Assembly: GCA_024225445.1 (NCBI GenBank)
Contig: JAAEMP010000219.1
Coordinates: forward strand, 1-55,796
DNA length: 55,796 nt
DNA from: Hyphomicrobiales bacterium
GTDB taxonomy: Bacteria > Pseudomonadota > Alphaproteobacteria > Rhizobiales > Rhizobiaceae
Reading direction: 5' to 3'
Below the pieces are notes generated by a model. It saw only the letters and a list, made by a program, of their open reading frames with translations, ran no database searches and was not told the origin of the DNA. The first letter of the stretch is position 1. Every line of letters begins with the position of its first letter. Shown here piece by piece: positions 46,449 to 55,572 of the stretch. The translations under genes were made by a program, and so were the position numbers.

Positions 46449-48577
46449 TTGCCCTGCTCCGCGGTTGTTGATGCTGCCAATGTAGATGCCACCAGGTCTT
46501 CACGGGATTTCTTGTAAATAGTAAAAGAATCGAGCTTGTCGCATATACATGCGTAGTCGCGGCTTACGAATATTGCCGTGGTATCCTCCTCAATCATCGC
46601 AGGCCCCTCAACCAGATTGCCATGAAACATCTTATGCCCATCATAAACCGGAACAATGTCAAAGGCATCATCCTCGGGTATGTAAACCGACCTCTCGCCT
46701 TTCAACGCAGCAACAGCGCTTTGACCGGCACAGTCTGTTTCCCGGTAATTGGGTTTATCACTGATACCGAGTGCCTGAACCCTGACATTGATAATCTCGA
46801 CCACGGCTTTACCATCATCGAGCGAGTAACCATAGAGTCGATTGTGCTCCCGGTGGAATGCATTTGTGATTGCCGCGACATCCTGGTTCTGGAAGTCTTC
46901 GCTTGAAACGGTAAATGAAACTTCATGATATTGTTTGAGATAGCGACAATCGAACTTGATGAAAAACTGCTGGTTGTCCGCACTGATCAATTCGCCGGTG
47001 AGAAGCGATCTGCCTTCGCCTATCATTCCTTCAACAACCGCAGCCAACCTGTTCCAGTCAATCTCTTCCATTGGTGACACAAACGTTCGGACAAAATCGT
47101 GCTTCAAATCGCTCATCAGCATCCCCACCGCGCATAGAATGGAAGAGGAACGAGGGACAATCTGCAATGGAATTTCAAGCTCCGCTGCGATCAGACAGGA
47201 ATGAATCGGTCCGGCGCCACCGGCCACCACCATCGGGAATTCCCGTGGATCAAAACCACGCTTGATGGTAATTTCCCGCACGCCCTGGGCCATGTTATTA
47301 CACACCACCCGATACATTCCCGCAGCAGCCTCTTCAATGCTCATGCCCAGAGGTTTTGCAATATGCTCATCAACCGCGCGTCGTGCAGCCTCCCGATCGA
47401 GCGCCATTTTGCCGCCGGCAAAAAAATCCGGGTTAAGATATCCCAAAACCAGATTTGCGTCAGTGCAGGTCGGCTTTTCGCCACCTTTTCCATAACTTAC
47501 CGGTCCGGGACTGGCACCGGCGCTTTCCGGCCCCATGCGCAACAAGCCACCTTCATCAATACGGCCTATGCTGCCACCACCCGCTCCAATCGTATGGATA
47601 CCGAGCATTGGCAGAGCCAGCCGGTGACGATCTATTTCGCCCTCGGTGACCATAACAGGACTATTATCAACCAGTGCAGCCTCAAAACTGGTACCACCCA
47701 TATCGACAACAATACATTTATTCTGGCCGTGTACTCTTGCATGGACCAAACCGGCCCCAGGGCCGGCAGCAGGACCTGAAAGCAAGGTCAGGGCAGCACT
47801 ATCACGAGCAACTGTAGGTGCCATCACTCCACCATTGGACTGCATGATCAACAACACCCCTCCAAAACCGATATCTTTTAATCGGTCTTGCAAGCGATCG
47901 ATGTAACGACTCAGGATGGGACCGATGTAGGAATTAAGTGCTGTCGTGGACACCCTTGGATAAAAGCGGATTGTCGGCAACAACTCACTGGAAACCGTGA
48001 GATAGGCTTGAGGCATATGCCGGCGCACCATCTCGGCCACCTGTTTTTCATGATCCGGATTGGCAAATGAGTTCATCAAACAGATGGAAACCGCCTCAAC
48101 ATCCTGGTGGCGAAACTGTTCAATCGCATCACGAACTCCATCAAGATCCAAAGGCTCGATTTCATTACCATTGCGGTCCAGGCGTCCGCCGACACCAATG
48201 CGCAAATAACGTGGCACAAGAGGTACCACATTTGTGTAATGGTTATTGTACTGTTCTTCGCGAATTCCGCGCCGCATCTCCAGCGCATCACGCAACCCAC
48301 TTGTTGTAATCAAACCGGATTTCGCTCCGTTGCGGGTCAGCGTCGCGTTGGTGGTAACAGTGGTGCCGTGCACGATTTTGTCAATCGAGGAAGCAAATTC
48401 CTCCAGTTCCATGGGCGGATTCAGGCTTGCCGCGATTTCGCGCAATCCCTCCACCACAGCAATCGAAGGATCTTGCGGGGTCGATAGGGTTTTATGAATA
48501 TATGGATTACCCTCCTCTCCCACATAATAAAAATCAGTGAAGGTACCACCTACATCAATGCCGATCTTGCCACTCAT
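46445..48577 (-). CDS. Hydantoinase A/oxoprolinase-family subunit
   Basis: A 710-residue HyuA-type subunit. The N-terminal ASKHA phosphate loop is IGIDVGGTFTDFYYV and the second ATP-binding stretch is VVDMGGTSFEAALVD; HGTTVTTNATLTRNGAKSGL and MQSNGGVM are further family words. It would phosphorylate an amide, enol or carbonyl substrate before ring opening or carboxylation by the partner. The start overlaps the AMP ligase stop by four bases. Confidence 0.92.
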   Translation of the reverse strand: MSGKIGIDVGGTFTDFYYVGEEGNPYIHKTLSTPQDPSIAVVEGLREIAASLNPPMELEEFASSIDKIVHGTTVTTNATLTRNGAKSGLITTSGLRDALEMRRGIREEQYNNHYTNVVPLVPRYLRIGVGGRLDRNGNEIEPLDLDGVRDAIEQFRHQDVEAVSICLMNSFANPDHEKQVAEMVRRHMPQAYLTVSSELLPTIRFYPRVSTTALNSYIGPILSRYIDRLQDRLKDIGFGGVLLIMQSNGGVMAPTVARDSAALTLLSGPAAGPGAGLVHARVHGQNKCIVVDMGGTSFEAALVDNSPVMVTEGEIDRHRLALPMLGIHTIGAGGGSIGRIDEGGLLRMGPESAGASPGPVSYGKGGEKPTCTDANLVLGYLNPDFFAGGKMALDREAARRAVDEHIAKPLGMSIEEAAAGMYRVVCNNMAQGVREITIKRGFDPREFPMVVAGGAGPIHSCLIAAELEIPLQIVPRSSSILCAVGMLMSDLKHDFVRTFVSPMEEIDWNRLAAVVEGMIGEGRSLLTGELISADNQQFFIKFDCRYLKQYHEVSFTVSSEDFQNQDVAAITNAFHREHNRLYGYSLDDGKAVVEIINVRVQALGISDKPNYRETDCAGQSAVAALKGERSVYIPEDDAFDIVPVYDGHKMFHGNLVEGPAMIEEDTTAIFVSRDYACICDKLDSFTIYKKSREDLVASTLAASTTAEQGK

Positions 48578-50091
48578 CCTGCTGACCTTTTGACTGTTTT
48601 TCTGTTTGCGGCATCTGCCACCAGTTGTCGCAGTTTATCTTTCTCCACTTTGCCCATGGCATTGCGTGGCAGGGCATCAACAAAAACCACCTGGCGGGGG
48701 TGTTTATATCGCGCCAGCCGGCCATCAAACAAATCGGCAATTGTCGCTTCATCCATCGATTGACCAGGCCGCAGAACTACCACTGCAACCACAACCTCAC
48801 CCCATGTATCATCGCTTCTGCCAACAACTGCTGTCTCCGCAATAGACGAACATTCAGCCATAATATTTTCAAGTTCGGCCGAGAAAACGTTTTCTCCCCC
48901 CGAAATGATCATATCTTTCTTGCGATCGACCACATATAAGAAACCATTGTCATCCAGATAACCAATATCGCCGGTGTGAAACCAACCATCGACCAGAGCT
49001 TGCGCAGTTTCCTCAGGTGCATTCCAGTAGTGGTGCATGACATTGGGTCCCTTGACAAGAATCTCACCTGTTTCACAACCATCGACATCATTATCCGCTT
49101 TATCGACTATGCGAATTTCACAATGGAGAGCCGGCTTACCGGCCGAACCGGCATTTTCCATGGCATCGCCAACGATCAGATATGTCGCCAGTGGCGCTGT
49201 CTCTGTCGAACCATAGACCTGGATCAACGGAATACCGCGCTGATGAACCTTTTCAATGAGTTTGCGCGGTACAGTGGTTGAGCCTGTGGATATGGCGCGT
49301 ACTGAACTGAAATCCGCGCTTTTCCAATAGTCATTTTCTATCATCGCGCCGATCTGGGTGGGCACCAAAACCAGATGATTGATCTGGTCATGGCGTATCG
49401 ACCAGTAGGTAGATTCCACATCAAATACCGGATGCAGCACCAGTGTTCCTCCTTTATGCAATATCGGCAGTGATTGAATATTGATACCACCCACATGGAA
49501 AAGTGGCAGCGTGTTCAAGACCACATCATCAACCGTCAAAGCGTGCATGTGATCACTATTGATGGCATTATGAAAAAGAGCGTTTTGATCAAGCACCACA
49601 CCCTTGGGTCTTCCGGTGGCACCGGAAGTATAGCACAATAATACCGGATCATCATAAACAGCGGTGACATCAATATCGCGCCGGTTTGGCACATCAGTTT
49701 CAATATCATCCAGCGAGATCACATGCGTAGGCAAGTCAAAACAGGTTTGGCGGGCATAGGCTTCGAATTTGGATTCAACCATTAATACCGCCGGTGAGCA
49801 ATCGCTCAATATTTCCCTGTGTTCGGGAGCTTCCAAGCGCCAATTCAACGGCATGGTAATCGCTCCGAGCCGGGCACAGGCAAACAGCAAAACGAAAAAA
49901 ACTGGATGATTGTGACCCAGGAACCCAACCCGTTCACCGTGGCCAATTCCAAAATCATGCCGTAGCGCAATGGCGAGGGCTTCAATGCGATCGGCAAGTT
50001 CCGCGTAGGATATATCCTCACCCTCGAACCGTATGGCGGTCTTGTCCGGCGTAAACGCCGCATGCCGGTCGATCCAGGTGGAAATATCCAT
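48574..50091 (-). CDS. AMP-dependent acyl-CoA synthetase/ligase
   Basis: A 505-residue adenylate-forming ligase. The P-loop is LLCYTSGATGRPKGVVLDQ, the second core motif is IQVYGSTETAP, the hinge is GWFHTGDIGYLDDNGFLYVVDRKKD, split here, and the end LPRNAMGKVEKDKL carries the C-terminal catalytic Lys. It probably activates the pathway acid to its CoA ester with ATP. The substrate class (fatty, aryl or heterocyclic acid) cannot be set from these motifs. Confidence 0.9.
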   Translation of the reverse strand: MDISTWIDRHAAFTPDKTAIRFEGEDISYAELADRIEALAIALRHDFGIGHGERVGFLGHNHPVFFVLLFACARLGAITMPLNWRLEAPEHREILSDCSPAVLMVESKFEAYARQTCFDLPTHVISLDDIETDVPNRRDIDVTAVYDDPVLLCYTSGATGRPKGVVLDQNALFHNAINSDHMHALTVDDVVLNTLPLFHVGGINIQSLPILHKGGTLVLHPVFDVESTYWSIRHDQINHLVLVPTQIGAMIENDYWKSADFSSVRAISTGSTTVPRKLIEKVHQRGIPLIQVYGSTETAPLATYLIVGDAMENAGSAGKPALHCEIRIVDKADNDVDGCETGEILVKGPNVMHHYWNAPEETAQALVDGWFHTGDIGYLDDNGFLYVVDRKKDMIISGGENVFSAELENIMAECSSIAETAVVGRSDDTWGEVVVAVVVLRPGQSMDEATIADLFDGRLARYKHPRQVVFVDALPRNAMGKVEKDKLRQLVADAANRKTVKRSAG

Positions 50092-51308
50092 CAGTTTCCC
50101 TTCGAACCATCATCCACATGAATAACGACAGCCATTGCGGTATCACCTGCAGCACAACCCGTAAACAGGCCGAAACCACCGCCCCGCTGAACCAGTTCCT
50201 CTATCAGTTCAATAATTGACCGCATGCCTGTCGGGCCCTGGGGGTGGCCCCAAATCAGGGAACAGCCAAAATTGTTCATCCTGGCAACATCAACCCCCAT
50301 TTCGCGTGAGAAATAAATGTCGTTCAAGGCAAATGGATTGTGCGAATTTATCGCATCCATATCATCAATCTTTAGGTTGGCTGCGCCAAGCGCATGACGA
50401 GCCGCAGGTACTGTCGCTTCAGGCATAAATCCCTTGTCGGCACGGCCTGAACCAAATCCCAGTATGCGTACCCGGATATTTTTATCTGCACTCATCTCGC
50501 GGGCCTTGTCGGCGGTGGCAAGAATTACCGAGGCATTGCCGTCAGCAGGATGGGTCTGAGCACCGAAAGTGACTGTTCCGTCTTTGAGAACCGGGCGCAG
50601 GCCGGCGAGCCCTTCAGCAGTGGAAAGGGTTATACCTTCATCCCCATCCAGAGACCCAACGGTTTTTCGGAAATTGGCCGCTGGAACTTCCATTGGCCCG
50701 ACCATATAACGTTTTTGAAAGGCCCGGCCATCGGCAAGTGCTGCTGAATATTGCTCTGTACGGCGCAACACCACCTCATGCTGCTCTTCGGTAGAAATGG
50801 CATGTTTTGCCGCTACATTTTCTGCCGTGTTGATCATGCCGTGCCCACCATTGGGATCAAAGGAAAAATTATCCATCACCCAGTCTTCATGCGCACCGGT
50901 ACCCCCGGGGGCCCGGGGGTTGGGGTAATAAATATGGGGACCGTTTGATGTCCTGTCGCAGGTCACCAGCAATGCGGTATCGGCGTTGTCTGTCTCAATT
51001 TCCTGGGCTCCGGTTAAAAGAACCCGCACACTTGTCGCGCAAGCCTGGGAAATCGTTGGTCCGGCTGCTTTTGTTGCTCCTATCATCGACGCGAGCCAGG
51101 GAAACCCGTAAAATGAGTGTTTTTGCGGAACGCTGTAGCCAAGCACGCCAAATTCAAACCGAGCGGGTTCAATATCTTGTCTGGCAAGCTCGCCGCTGGC
51201 AACATGCGCCGCCAACTCAATGCTGCTGAGATTTGACAACGAACCCTGCCACCGGGCGAAAGGTGTGGTCCAGTACGCTCCATAGGGAATTTCAGCTTTG
51301 TATGACAT
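50091..51308 (-). CDS. Thiolase-family protein
   Basis: A 405-residue thiolase. The nucleophile is Cys in ISQACATSVR (about residue 90), the histidine motifs are NSHNPFALND and WGHPQGPTGMR, and the last loop reads FTGCAAGDTAM, where most thiolases have CxGGGxG. The altered NEAFA and CxG motifs place it among divergent thiolases near the SCP-x/lipid-transfer group, so aldolytic cleavage is an alternative to thiolysis. GGAAAGG precedes the ATG and sits beside a strong hairpin (51326-51373). Confidence 0.87.
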   Translation of the reverse strand: MSYKAEIPYGAYWTTPFARWQGSLSNLSSIELAAHVASGELARQDIEPARFEFGVLGYSVPQKHSFYGFPWLASMIGATKAAGPTISQACATSVRVLLTGAQEIETDNADTALLVTCDRTSNGPHIYYPNPRAPGGTGAHEDWVMDNFSFDPNGGHGMINTAENVAAKHAISTEEQHEVVLRRTEQYSAALADGRAFQKRYMVGPMEVPAANFRKTVGSLDGDEGITLSTAEGLAGLRPVLKDGTVTFGAQTHPADGNASVILATADKAREMSADKNIRVRILGFGSGRADKGFMPEATVPAARHALGAANLKIDDMDAINSHNPFALNDIYFSREMGVDVARMNNFGCSLIWGHPQGPTGMRSIIELIEELVQRGGGFGLFTGCAAGDTAMAVVIHVDDGSKGN

Positions 51309-51325
51309 TTGAACCTTTCCGGTCA

Positions 51326-51373
51326 GGTCATAGACCCATGAACAGGGTCGATCCTGTTTATGAGTCTACGACC
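51326..51373. promoter_or_regulatory. Long intergenic hairpin in front of the thiolase gene
   Basis: GGTCATAGACCCATGAACAGG (51326-51346, 21 bases; read as two blocks GGTCATAGAC and CCATGAACAGG) pairs with 51353-51373 with three mismatches around the six-base loop GTCGAT. It lies between the hotdog gene and the thiolase gene on their common transcript, about 18 bases before the thiolase start. No T-run follows, so processing, attenuation or stability control is more likely than termination. Confidence 0.65.
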
Positions 51374-51389
51374 TAGCCATTACCTGCCG

Positions 51390-51800
51390 TCAAATTGCTA
51401 CTGTTGCGACACCTTTAAGCATGTCATCGCCATTTTGATTTTGAGCAACGATTTCCAATTCAACCAGCCTCAAACCATTTTCTTCGCGTTTTGCAACGAC
51501 GCTACCCATACACGTTAGAGAGTCTCCGGGCATAGCCATGGCAACAAAACGGTTGGAAAACGCCTTTACCTGGTTTTGCGGCACCCATTTTGTCAGCATC
51601 TGAGCGAGTATCGCCATCATCAGCATACCGTGCACGATCACACCTGGCAAACCACCGGCCTTCGCTTCATCGTCGTCAAGGTGGATCGGATTAGGATCAC
51701 CCGATGCGCCGGCAAACAGAGCCAGCTGGGTGCGGGTAATCGGCCCTTTTGTAATACTCGGCAACATGTCACCAATTTCAATTTCTGAATAATCAACCAT
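51390..51800 (-). CDS. MaoC-type hotdog dehydratase, C-terminal type
   Basis: A 136-residue single hotdog protein. FAGASGDPNPIHLDDDEAKA is the hydratase motif with the catalytic Asp/His pair, followed by PGVIVHGMLMMAILAQML. It pairs with the N-terminal-type hotdog encoded just upstream, as in two-subunit enoyl-CoA hydratases. Gap to the upstream gene is 28 bases. Confidence 0.9.
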   Translation of the reverse strand: MVDYSEIEIGDMLPSITKGPITRTQLALFAGASGDPNPIHLDDDEAKAGGLPGVIVHGMLMMAILAQMLTKWVPQNQVKAFSNRFVAMAMPGDSLTCMGSVVAKREENGLRLVELEIVAQNQNGDDMLKGVATVAI

Positions 51801-51828
51801 GTTCTAATCAATCATCTCCACTTTAACT

Positions 51829-52275
51829 TTAATTCCTGACTACTATTACGGACCGTAAATCTGCCACATGAACGTCATTCTGATTGACGAGTTTTATTTC
51901 GGTTTCAATAAAAAAAAGTGCACCATTTTTCTTGTCATACATATCTGTGATTTTCTGACTGCCAGAAATAACATCACCGACACAAATATCACTATGATAG
52001 GTGAATCCCTGCTCGCCATGCACCGCGTTGGTCTTTTCAACCCCCAAATCCTCAAGCACATTTAATGATTGGCCTGCATCCATGGTGATAGTGAAGGCAA
52101 AGGTCAAGGGCACCGGAATGTCCCTGTATCCTTGATTTTTTGCTACATCTGCGTTGAAATATACGGGGTTTTCTTCACCTATGGATTTGGCAAACTGGGC
52201 AACCCGACCTTTTTCGACTTCCAGGGCAAAAGGCTCGTATTCCTTGCCAATAAACTCTTTGTCCAATGCCACCAT
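51829..52275 (-). CDS. MaoC N-terminal-type hotdog protein (hydratase partner)
   Basis: A 148-residue hotdog protein of the FAS1/MaoC N-terminal type: FAKSIGEENPVYFNADVAKN, then GYRDIPVPLTFAFT, and VHGEQGFTYHSDICVGDVIS. This form lacks the full catalytic pair and usually forms a heterodimer with a MaoC partner, here the next gene. It is the first gene of the minus-strand operon, with AGGAGG ten bases before the ATG at 52275. Confidence 0.88.
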   Translation of the reverse strand: MVALDKEFIGKEYEPFALEVEKGRVAQFAKSIGEENPVYFNADVAKNQGYRDIPVPLTFAFTITMDAGQSLNVLEDLGVEKTNAVHGEQGFTYHSDICVGDVISGSQKITDMYDKKNGALFFIETEIKLVNQNDVHVADLRSVIVVRN

Positions 52276-52393
52276 TTTTCTACAACCTCCTGCTGATCAC
52301 ACCTCGCCTCAAAATTCTCGGGATTGATCACCAACCATGACAATCACCTGTTGTTTCAGGCAGCTATATAGCGCAATAAAACGATACACTTAT

Positions 52394-52409
52394 TTTACAC
52401 CTCTGTAAA
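52394..52409. promoter_or_regulatory. Candidate TetR operator 1
   Basis: TTTACA-CCTC-TGTAAA, a perfect six-base inverted repeat with a four-base spacer. It includes ACACCT, the half-site of the second palindrome. Confidence 0.5.
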
Positions 52410-52454
52410 TAGCTGTTTGCCGAATAACAAATTCAATTGCAATGATGGCGCCAA

Positions 52455-52467
52455 ACACCTAAGGTGT
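52455..52467. promoter_or_regulatory. Candidate TetR operator 2
   Basis: ACACCT-A-AGGTGT, a perfect 13-base palindrome, about 77 bases before the TetR start codon. Autoregulation by the adjacent TetR protein is the simplest reading. Confidence 0.5.
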
Positions 52468-52543
52468 AACGGAGAATTTGGGGATAATAAGGCTTGCATT
52501 AAATATCACCTGGCGCTCCGCGACAATCAAGTGAAGGTTCTGA

Positions 52544-53119
52544 ATGGGTAGACGAAACGAGATTTTAAGACGCGCCACTGAAGTTTTTGAACGCCAGGGC
52601 GTCAGACAAACCTCGATTGAAGACATCGCCAAGGCGGTGGGGATCAAACGTGAAGCGATCTATTATTACTTCAAGGGCAGACGAGAAATTCTCGTCGAGA
52701 TAATTCTGCCGCAAAGCCATATGCTGCTACTGAACCTGCGAAATATAGTCCACTCCAACCGACTTTTTACCGACAAGCTGCATGATGCCATCCAAAGTCA
52801 TCTTCAAAGTTTCAATCCCAGCTATCTGGAGATGACGGTGGCTCTGCGAGAGGACCACTTTTTCGGCAAGGATGACAAATTCAAGGAATTGCGTCAGGTC
52901 TGGAATGAATACAGCAATATCTGGACACAGTTAATCACGGAAGGTCAAAAAAGCGGGGAGTTTCGCAGCGAACCAAATCCAAAACTTATTTCCTACGCAA
53001 TTTTGGGAATGTGCAACTGGTTGTCACGATGGTTTGATCCGGGCAAGGATATCTCAATTGAGGAAATCATTGAAACCTATTTCAGCTTCGCCCTTGAAGG
53101 GTTGATAAAACGCAAATAA
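52544..53119 (+). CDS. TetR-family regulator of the catabolic cluster
   Basis: A 191-residue TetR regulator. The helix-turn-helix is TSIEDIAKAVGIKREAIYYYFKGRREIL at residues 25-52. The C-terminal part (TQLITEGQKSGEFRSEPNPKL split here, then AILGMCNWLSRWFDPG) resembles acyl-CoA-responsive members such as the KstR2/FadR type. AAGG lies seven bases before the ATG. It diverges from the fourteen-gene operon and leads the two dehydrogenase genes, so control of both by an acyl-CoA intermediate is likely. Confidence 0.9.
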   Translation: MGRRNEILRRATEVFERQGVRQTSIEDIAKAVGIKREAIYYYFKGRREILVEIILPQSHMLLLNLRNIVHSNRLFTDKLHDAIQSHLQSFNPSYLEMTVALREDHFFGKDDKFKELRQVWNEYSNIWTQLITEGQKSGEFRSEPNPKLISYAILGMCNWLSRWFDPGKDISIEEIIETYFSFALEGLIKRK

Positions 53120-53177
53120 CTTATTGAAAACAAATGTAATCCAATTCAAACTCCTAGAGCCTGAACGGAAACGGACA

Positions 53178-54263
53178 ATGCAGATTGCAGTATTAGGCGG
53201 AGGAAATGGTGCCCATGCAACAGCTGCCGATCTGGCTGATAATGGCCATGATATTCGTTTCTGGCGCAGGGATCGCGCAGCGGTAGAAGAGCTTGTCATG
53301 GGTGGGCAAAAACTGTTTCTCAGAGATTTTCAGGGGACACGGCCGGTCACGTTAGGCGTTGTCACCAGCGATATCGCAGAAGCAGTCAGCGGCGCTGATC
53401 TGATCATTTGTCCGGTTCCAGCCTATGCCCAACTGGATATTGCCAGCCAGCTGGCACCGCATATTGACGATGGCCAGGTCATCTATTTGCCACCAGGTAC
53501 ATTTGGTTCGGTTTTTATGGCCCAGGTAATCCGTAAAGCGGGTAATAATGCGGATATTACTTTTGCTGAAGCAGGGACATTGCCGTATCTGTGTCGATTG
53601 CAAGGCAATGATACGGTTGCGATAACAACGCGGGCTACCCGATTGCCAAGCGGGGTATTTCCGCAAAAGAACAGTGCAACTGCGTTGAAGATATTGCGCC
53701 AGGCATATCCGGCAATCGAAAATGCTGGCGATGCGTTATCTGGTGCGCTGCTCAATGCTGGTCCAATAATCCACCCGCCCCTGATTTTGATGAATGCGGG
53801 TCCGATTGAACATTTTGAACACTGGGATATTCATAATGAGGGAACCCAACCCACTATTCGCCGGGTAACCGATGCGCTTGATGGCGAACGCATCGCATTG
53901 CGCCAGCAACTGGGTTATCAGGAACCGCATTTTCCACTGTCAGATCACTATGATGAAGATGCACCGGAATGGATGTACGGCAATGCCGGACATGAGCAAT
54001 TGGTCGAATCGGGTGACTGGCGCGAACATCTGGAACTCACGCAACATCGCTACATGCGCGAGGATGTGGCGATGGGGCTGGCATTGTTGGTATCAATTGC
54101 CGATTGGGCTGAAGCCAAAACCCCGATTGCCAGCGGGTTGCTGGCTATTGCGTCAGCAATTTGCGGTGAAAATTTCCGTCAAACCGGCCGCACGATTGAA
54201 CACACAGGTCTGCACTCCATGTCACCAACACAATTGCAGACGCTGCTGAAAGAGGGGTGGTGA
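53178..54263 (+). CDS. Opine/octopine-type NAD(P)-dependent dehydrogenase
   Basis: A 361-residue protein with the Rossmann start IAVLGGGNGAHATAADLADNGH and a C-terminal octopine/nopaline dehydrogenase domain (GPIIHPPLILMNAGPIEHFE split here; HSMSPTQLQTLL at the end). Family members reduce an imine formed between an amino acid and a 2-oxoacid, or oxidise the reverse. ATG at 53178 is chosen because the nucleotide-binding motif starts right there; a frame from 53124 adds 18 unrelated residues. It follows the TetR gene by about 60 bases. Its presence hints at a nitrogen-containing intermediate. Confidence 0.85.
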   Translation: MQIAVLGGGNGAHATAADLADNGHDIRFWRRDRAAVEELVMGGQKLFLRDFQGTRPVTLGVVTSDIAEAVSGADLIICPVPAYAQLDIASQLAPHIDDGQVIYLPPGTFGSVFMAQVIRKAGNNADITFAEAGTLPYLCRLQGNDTVAITTRATRLPSGVFPQKNSATALKILRQAYPAIENAGDALSGALLNAGPIIHPPLILMNAGPIEHFEHWDIHNEGTQPTIRRVTDALDGERIALRQQLGYQEPHFPLSDHYDEDAPEWMYGNAGHEQLVESGDWREHLELTQHRYMREDVAMGLALLVSIADWAEAKTPIASGLLAIASAICGENFRQTGRTIEHTGLHSMSPTQLQTLLKEGW

Positions 54264-55249
54264 TGACCAAAGTCTCACCAGTTGCAGCACTTGGTGCCGG
54301 GCGGATGGGTCGTGGAATTGCAATCGTATTTGCCTATGCCGGTCATCAAGTGTTCCTGATCGATATGAAAAAACGCAATAGCGATGCCAGCACGCAATAT
54401 GGTGCAACCGCCATGGCAGAAATTGGCGCAACACTTTCGATGCTGGCGGATATCGGCATGCTGGATGCATCCGAAGTTGAAACAGTGGCAAACCGCGTCG
54501 AATTTTGTACCGGTGAGCGCTCAAAAAAGAAGGCACTGAACGCGGTTGATTATGTATTTGAGTGCGTGCCGGAAATTCTGAAGCTGAAAAAACTCGCACT
54601 TGCCTTTGCCACGCAACATATGAAAGCGGATGCGATATTGGCATCCACCACCTCGACTTTTATGTCCGATACCCTGCAAGAATATGTCAGCGGTCCTCAA
54701 CGGTTCTTGAATGCCCACTGGTTAAACCCTGCATACCTTGTGCCGCTGGTGGAAATCTCTCCGGCCAGACATACCGACGAGCAGGTAGTCGGCGACCTCA
54801 AGGCCCTGCTGGAATCGATGGGTAAAGTTCCGGTCATCTGCAATGCGAGCCCCGGCTACATCATCCCTCGAATACAGGCACTGGCAATGAATGAAGCAGC
54901 GCGTCTTGTTGAAGAGGGGGTGGCAAGTGCTGAAGACATCGACAAAGCCACAAAATATGGCCTGGGATTTCGATTTGCCGTCCTTGGCATGCTGGAATTT
55001 ATTGATTTTGGCGGTGGCGATATTCTCTACTATGCCAGCCGTTATCTGCGCGACGCATTTGACGAAGACCGATTTGCCGCACCGAATATAATTGAAGAAA
55101 ACATGCGGGAGAATCGCATCGGCCTGAAAACCGGCGAAGGATTTCTTGATTACAAAGATATGGATATCGATAATTATCGACTTCAACGTCAACGCGAGTT
55201 CGTTGGCATGTTGAAGCATATGGGCATGTTGCGCGGGCCGGTGGTGTGA
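54263..55249 (+). CDS. 3-hydroxyacyl-CoA dehydrogenase family protein
   Basis: A 328-residue dehydrogenase of the 3-hydroxybutyryl-CoA type. The Rossmann loop is VAALGAGRMGRGIAIVFAYAGH, the catalytic His lies in FLNAHWLNPAYLVPLVEI, and NASPGYIIPRIQALAMNEAARLVEEGVAS opens the C-terminal domain, cut here. GLKTGEGFLDYKD is typical of the family end. It starts within the stop codon of the previous gene, so the two are coupled. It would oxidise a 3-hydroxyacyl-CoA produced by the hotdog hydratases. Confidence 0.9.
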   Translation: MTKVSPVAALGAGRMGRGIAIVFAYAGHQVFLIDMKKRNSDASTQYGATAMAEIGATLSMLADIGMLDASEVETVANRVEFCTGERSKKKALNAVDYVFECVPEILKLKKLALAFATQHMKADAILASTTSTFMSDTLQEYVSGPQRFLNAHWLNPAYLVPLVEISPARHTDEQVVGDLKALLESMGKVPVICNASPGYIIPRIQALAMNEAARLVEEGVASAEDIDKATKYGLGFRFAVLGMLEFIDFGGGDILYYASRYLRDAFDEDRFAAPNIIEENMRENRIGLKTGEGFLDYKDMDIDNYRLQRQREFVGMLKHMGMLRGPVV

Positions 55250-55271
55250 GAAAAACCTGCGATGCGATGAT

Positions 55272-55572
55272 TAGAGCACTTCCGGTCTAGATTGAATCAT
55301 TTGACTTGTCTTTCACGTTTGCTGGCAAGACATGCTTTGCGCAGTGGTCTATACGACCATAAGCGAAGCATAACGCAGTCCAGCGGGCGTGAAAAACAAG
55401 CCTTCGCCATATTCTTGGGGCGGTCCAAATCAGCCCCCAGAATCTTATTGGGGCTGCGTTGCGAACCTTGCCCGATATACATATCGCCCAGATACATTTT
55501 CGGGTTCCGCGCCTAGCCGAGCGAACTGATTTGACTCCATCAAATGGTTCAATCTAAACCGGAAGTGCTCTA
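55272..55572. mobile_element. About 300-bp inverted-repeat element with TA flanks
   Basis: Left end GAGCACTTCCGGTCTAGATTGAATCATTTGA and the inverse of the right end match over about 32 bases with few differences (quoted here only in part: GAGCACTTCCGG... and ...CCGGAAGTGCTC). TA stands at both outer borders (55272-55273 and 55571-55572). No convincing protein is encoded. The right third recurs in diverged form at 1-148. Probably a non-autonomous element. Confidence 0.7.

Larger units (their letters stand above)
52276..52543. promoter_or_regulatory. Divergent control region of the catabolic operon
   Basis: About 270 bases between the operon start and the divergent TetR gene, with two short palindromes (52394-52409 and 52455-52467) that are good operator candidates. 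Promoters for both directions should be here; I do not assign -35/-10 boxes. Confidence 0.6.

Noticed and set aside
55297-55497. 66-codon frame inside the 300-bp element
   Set aside because: It lacks a ribosome site and any transposase motif; the element looks non-coding.
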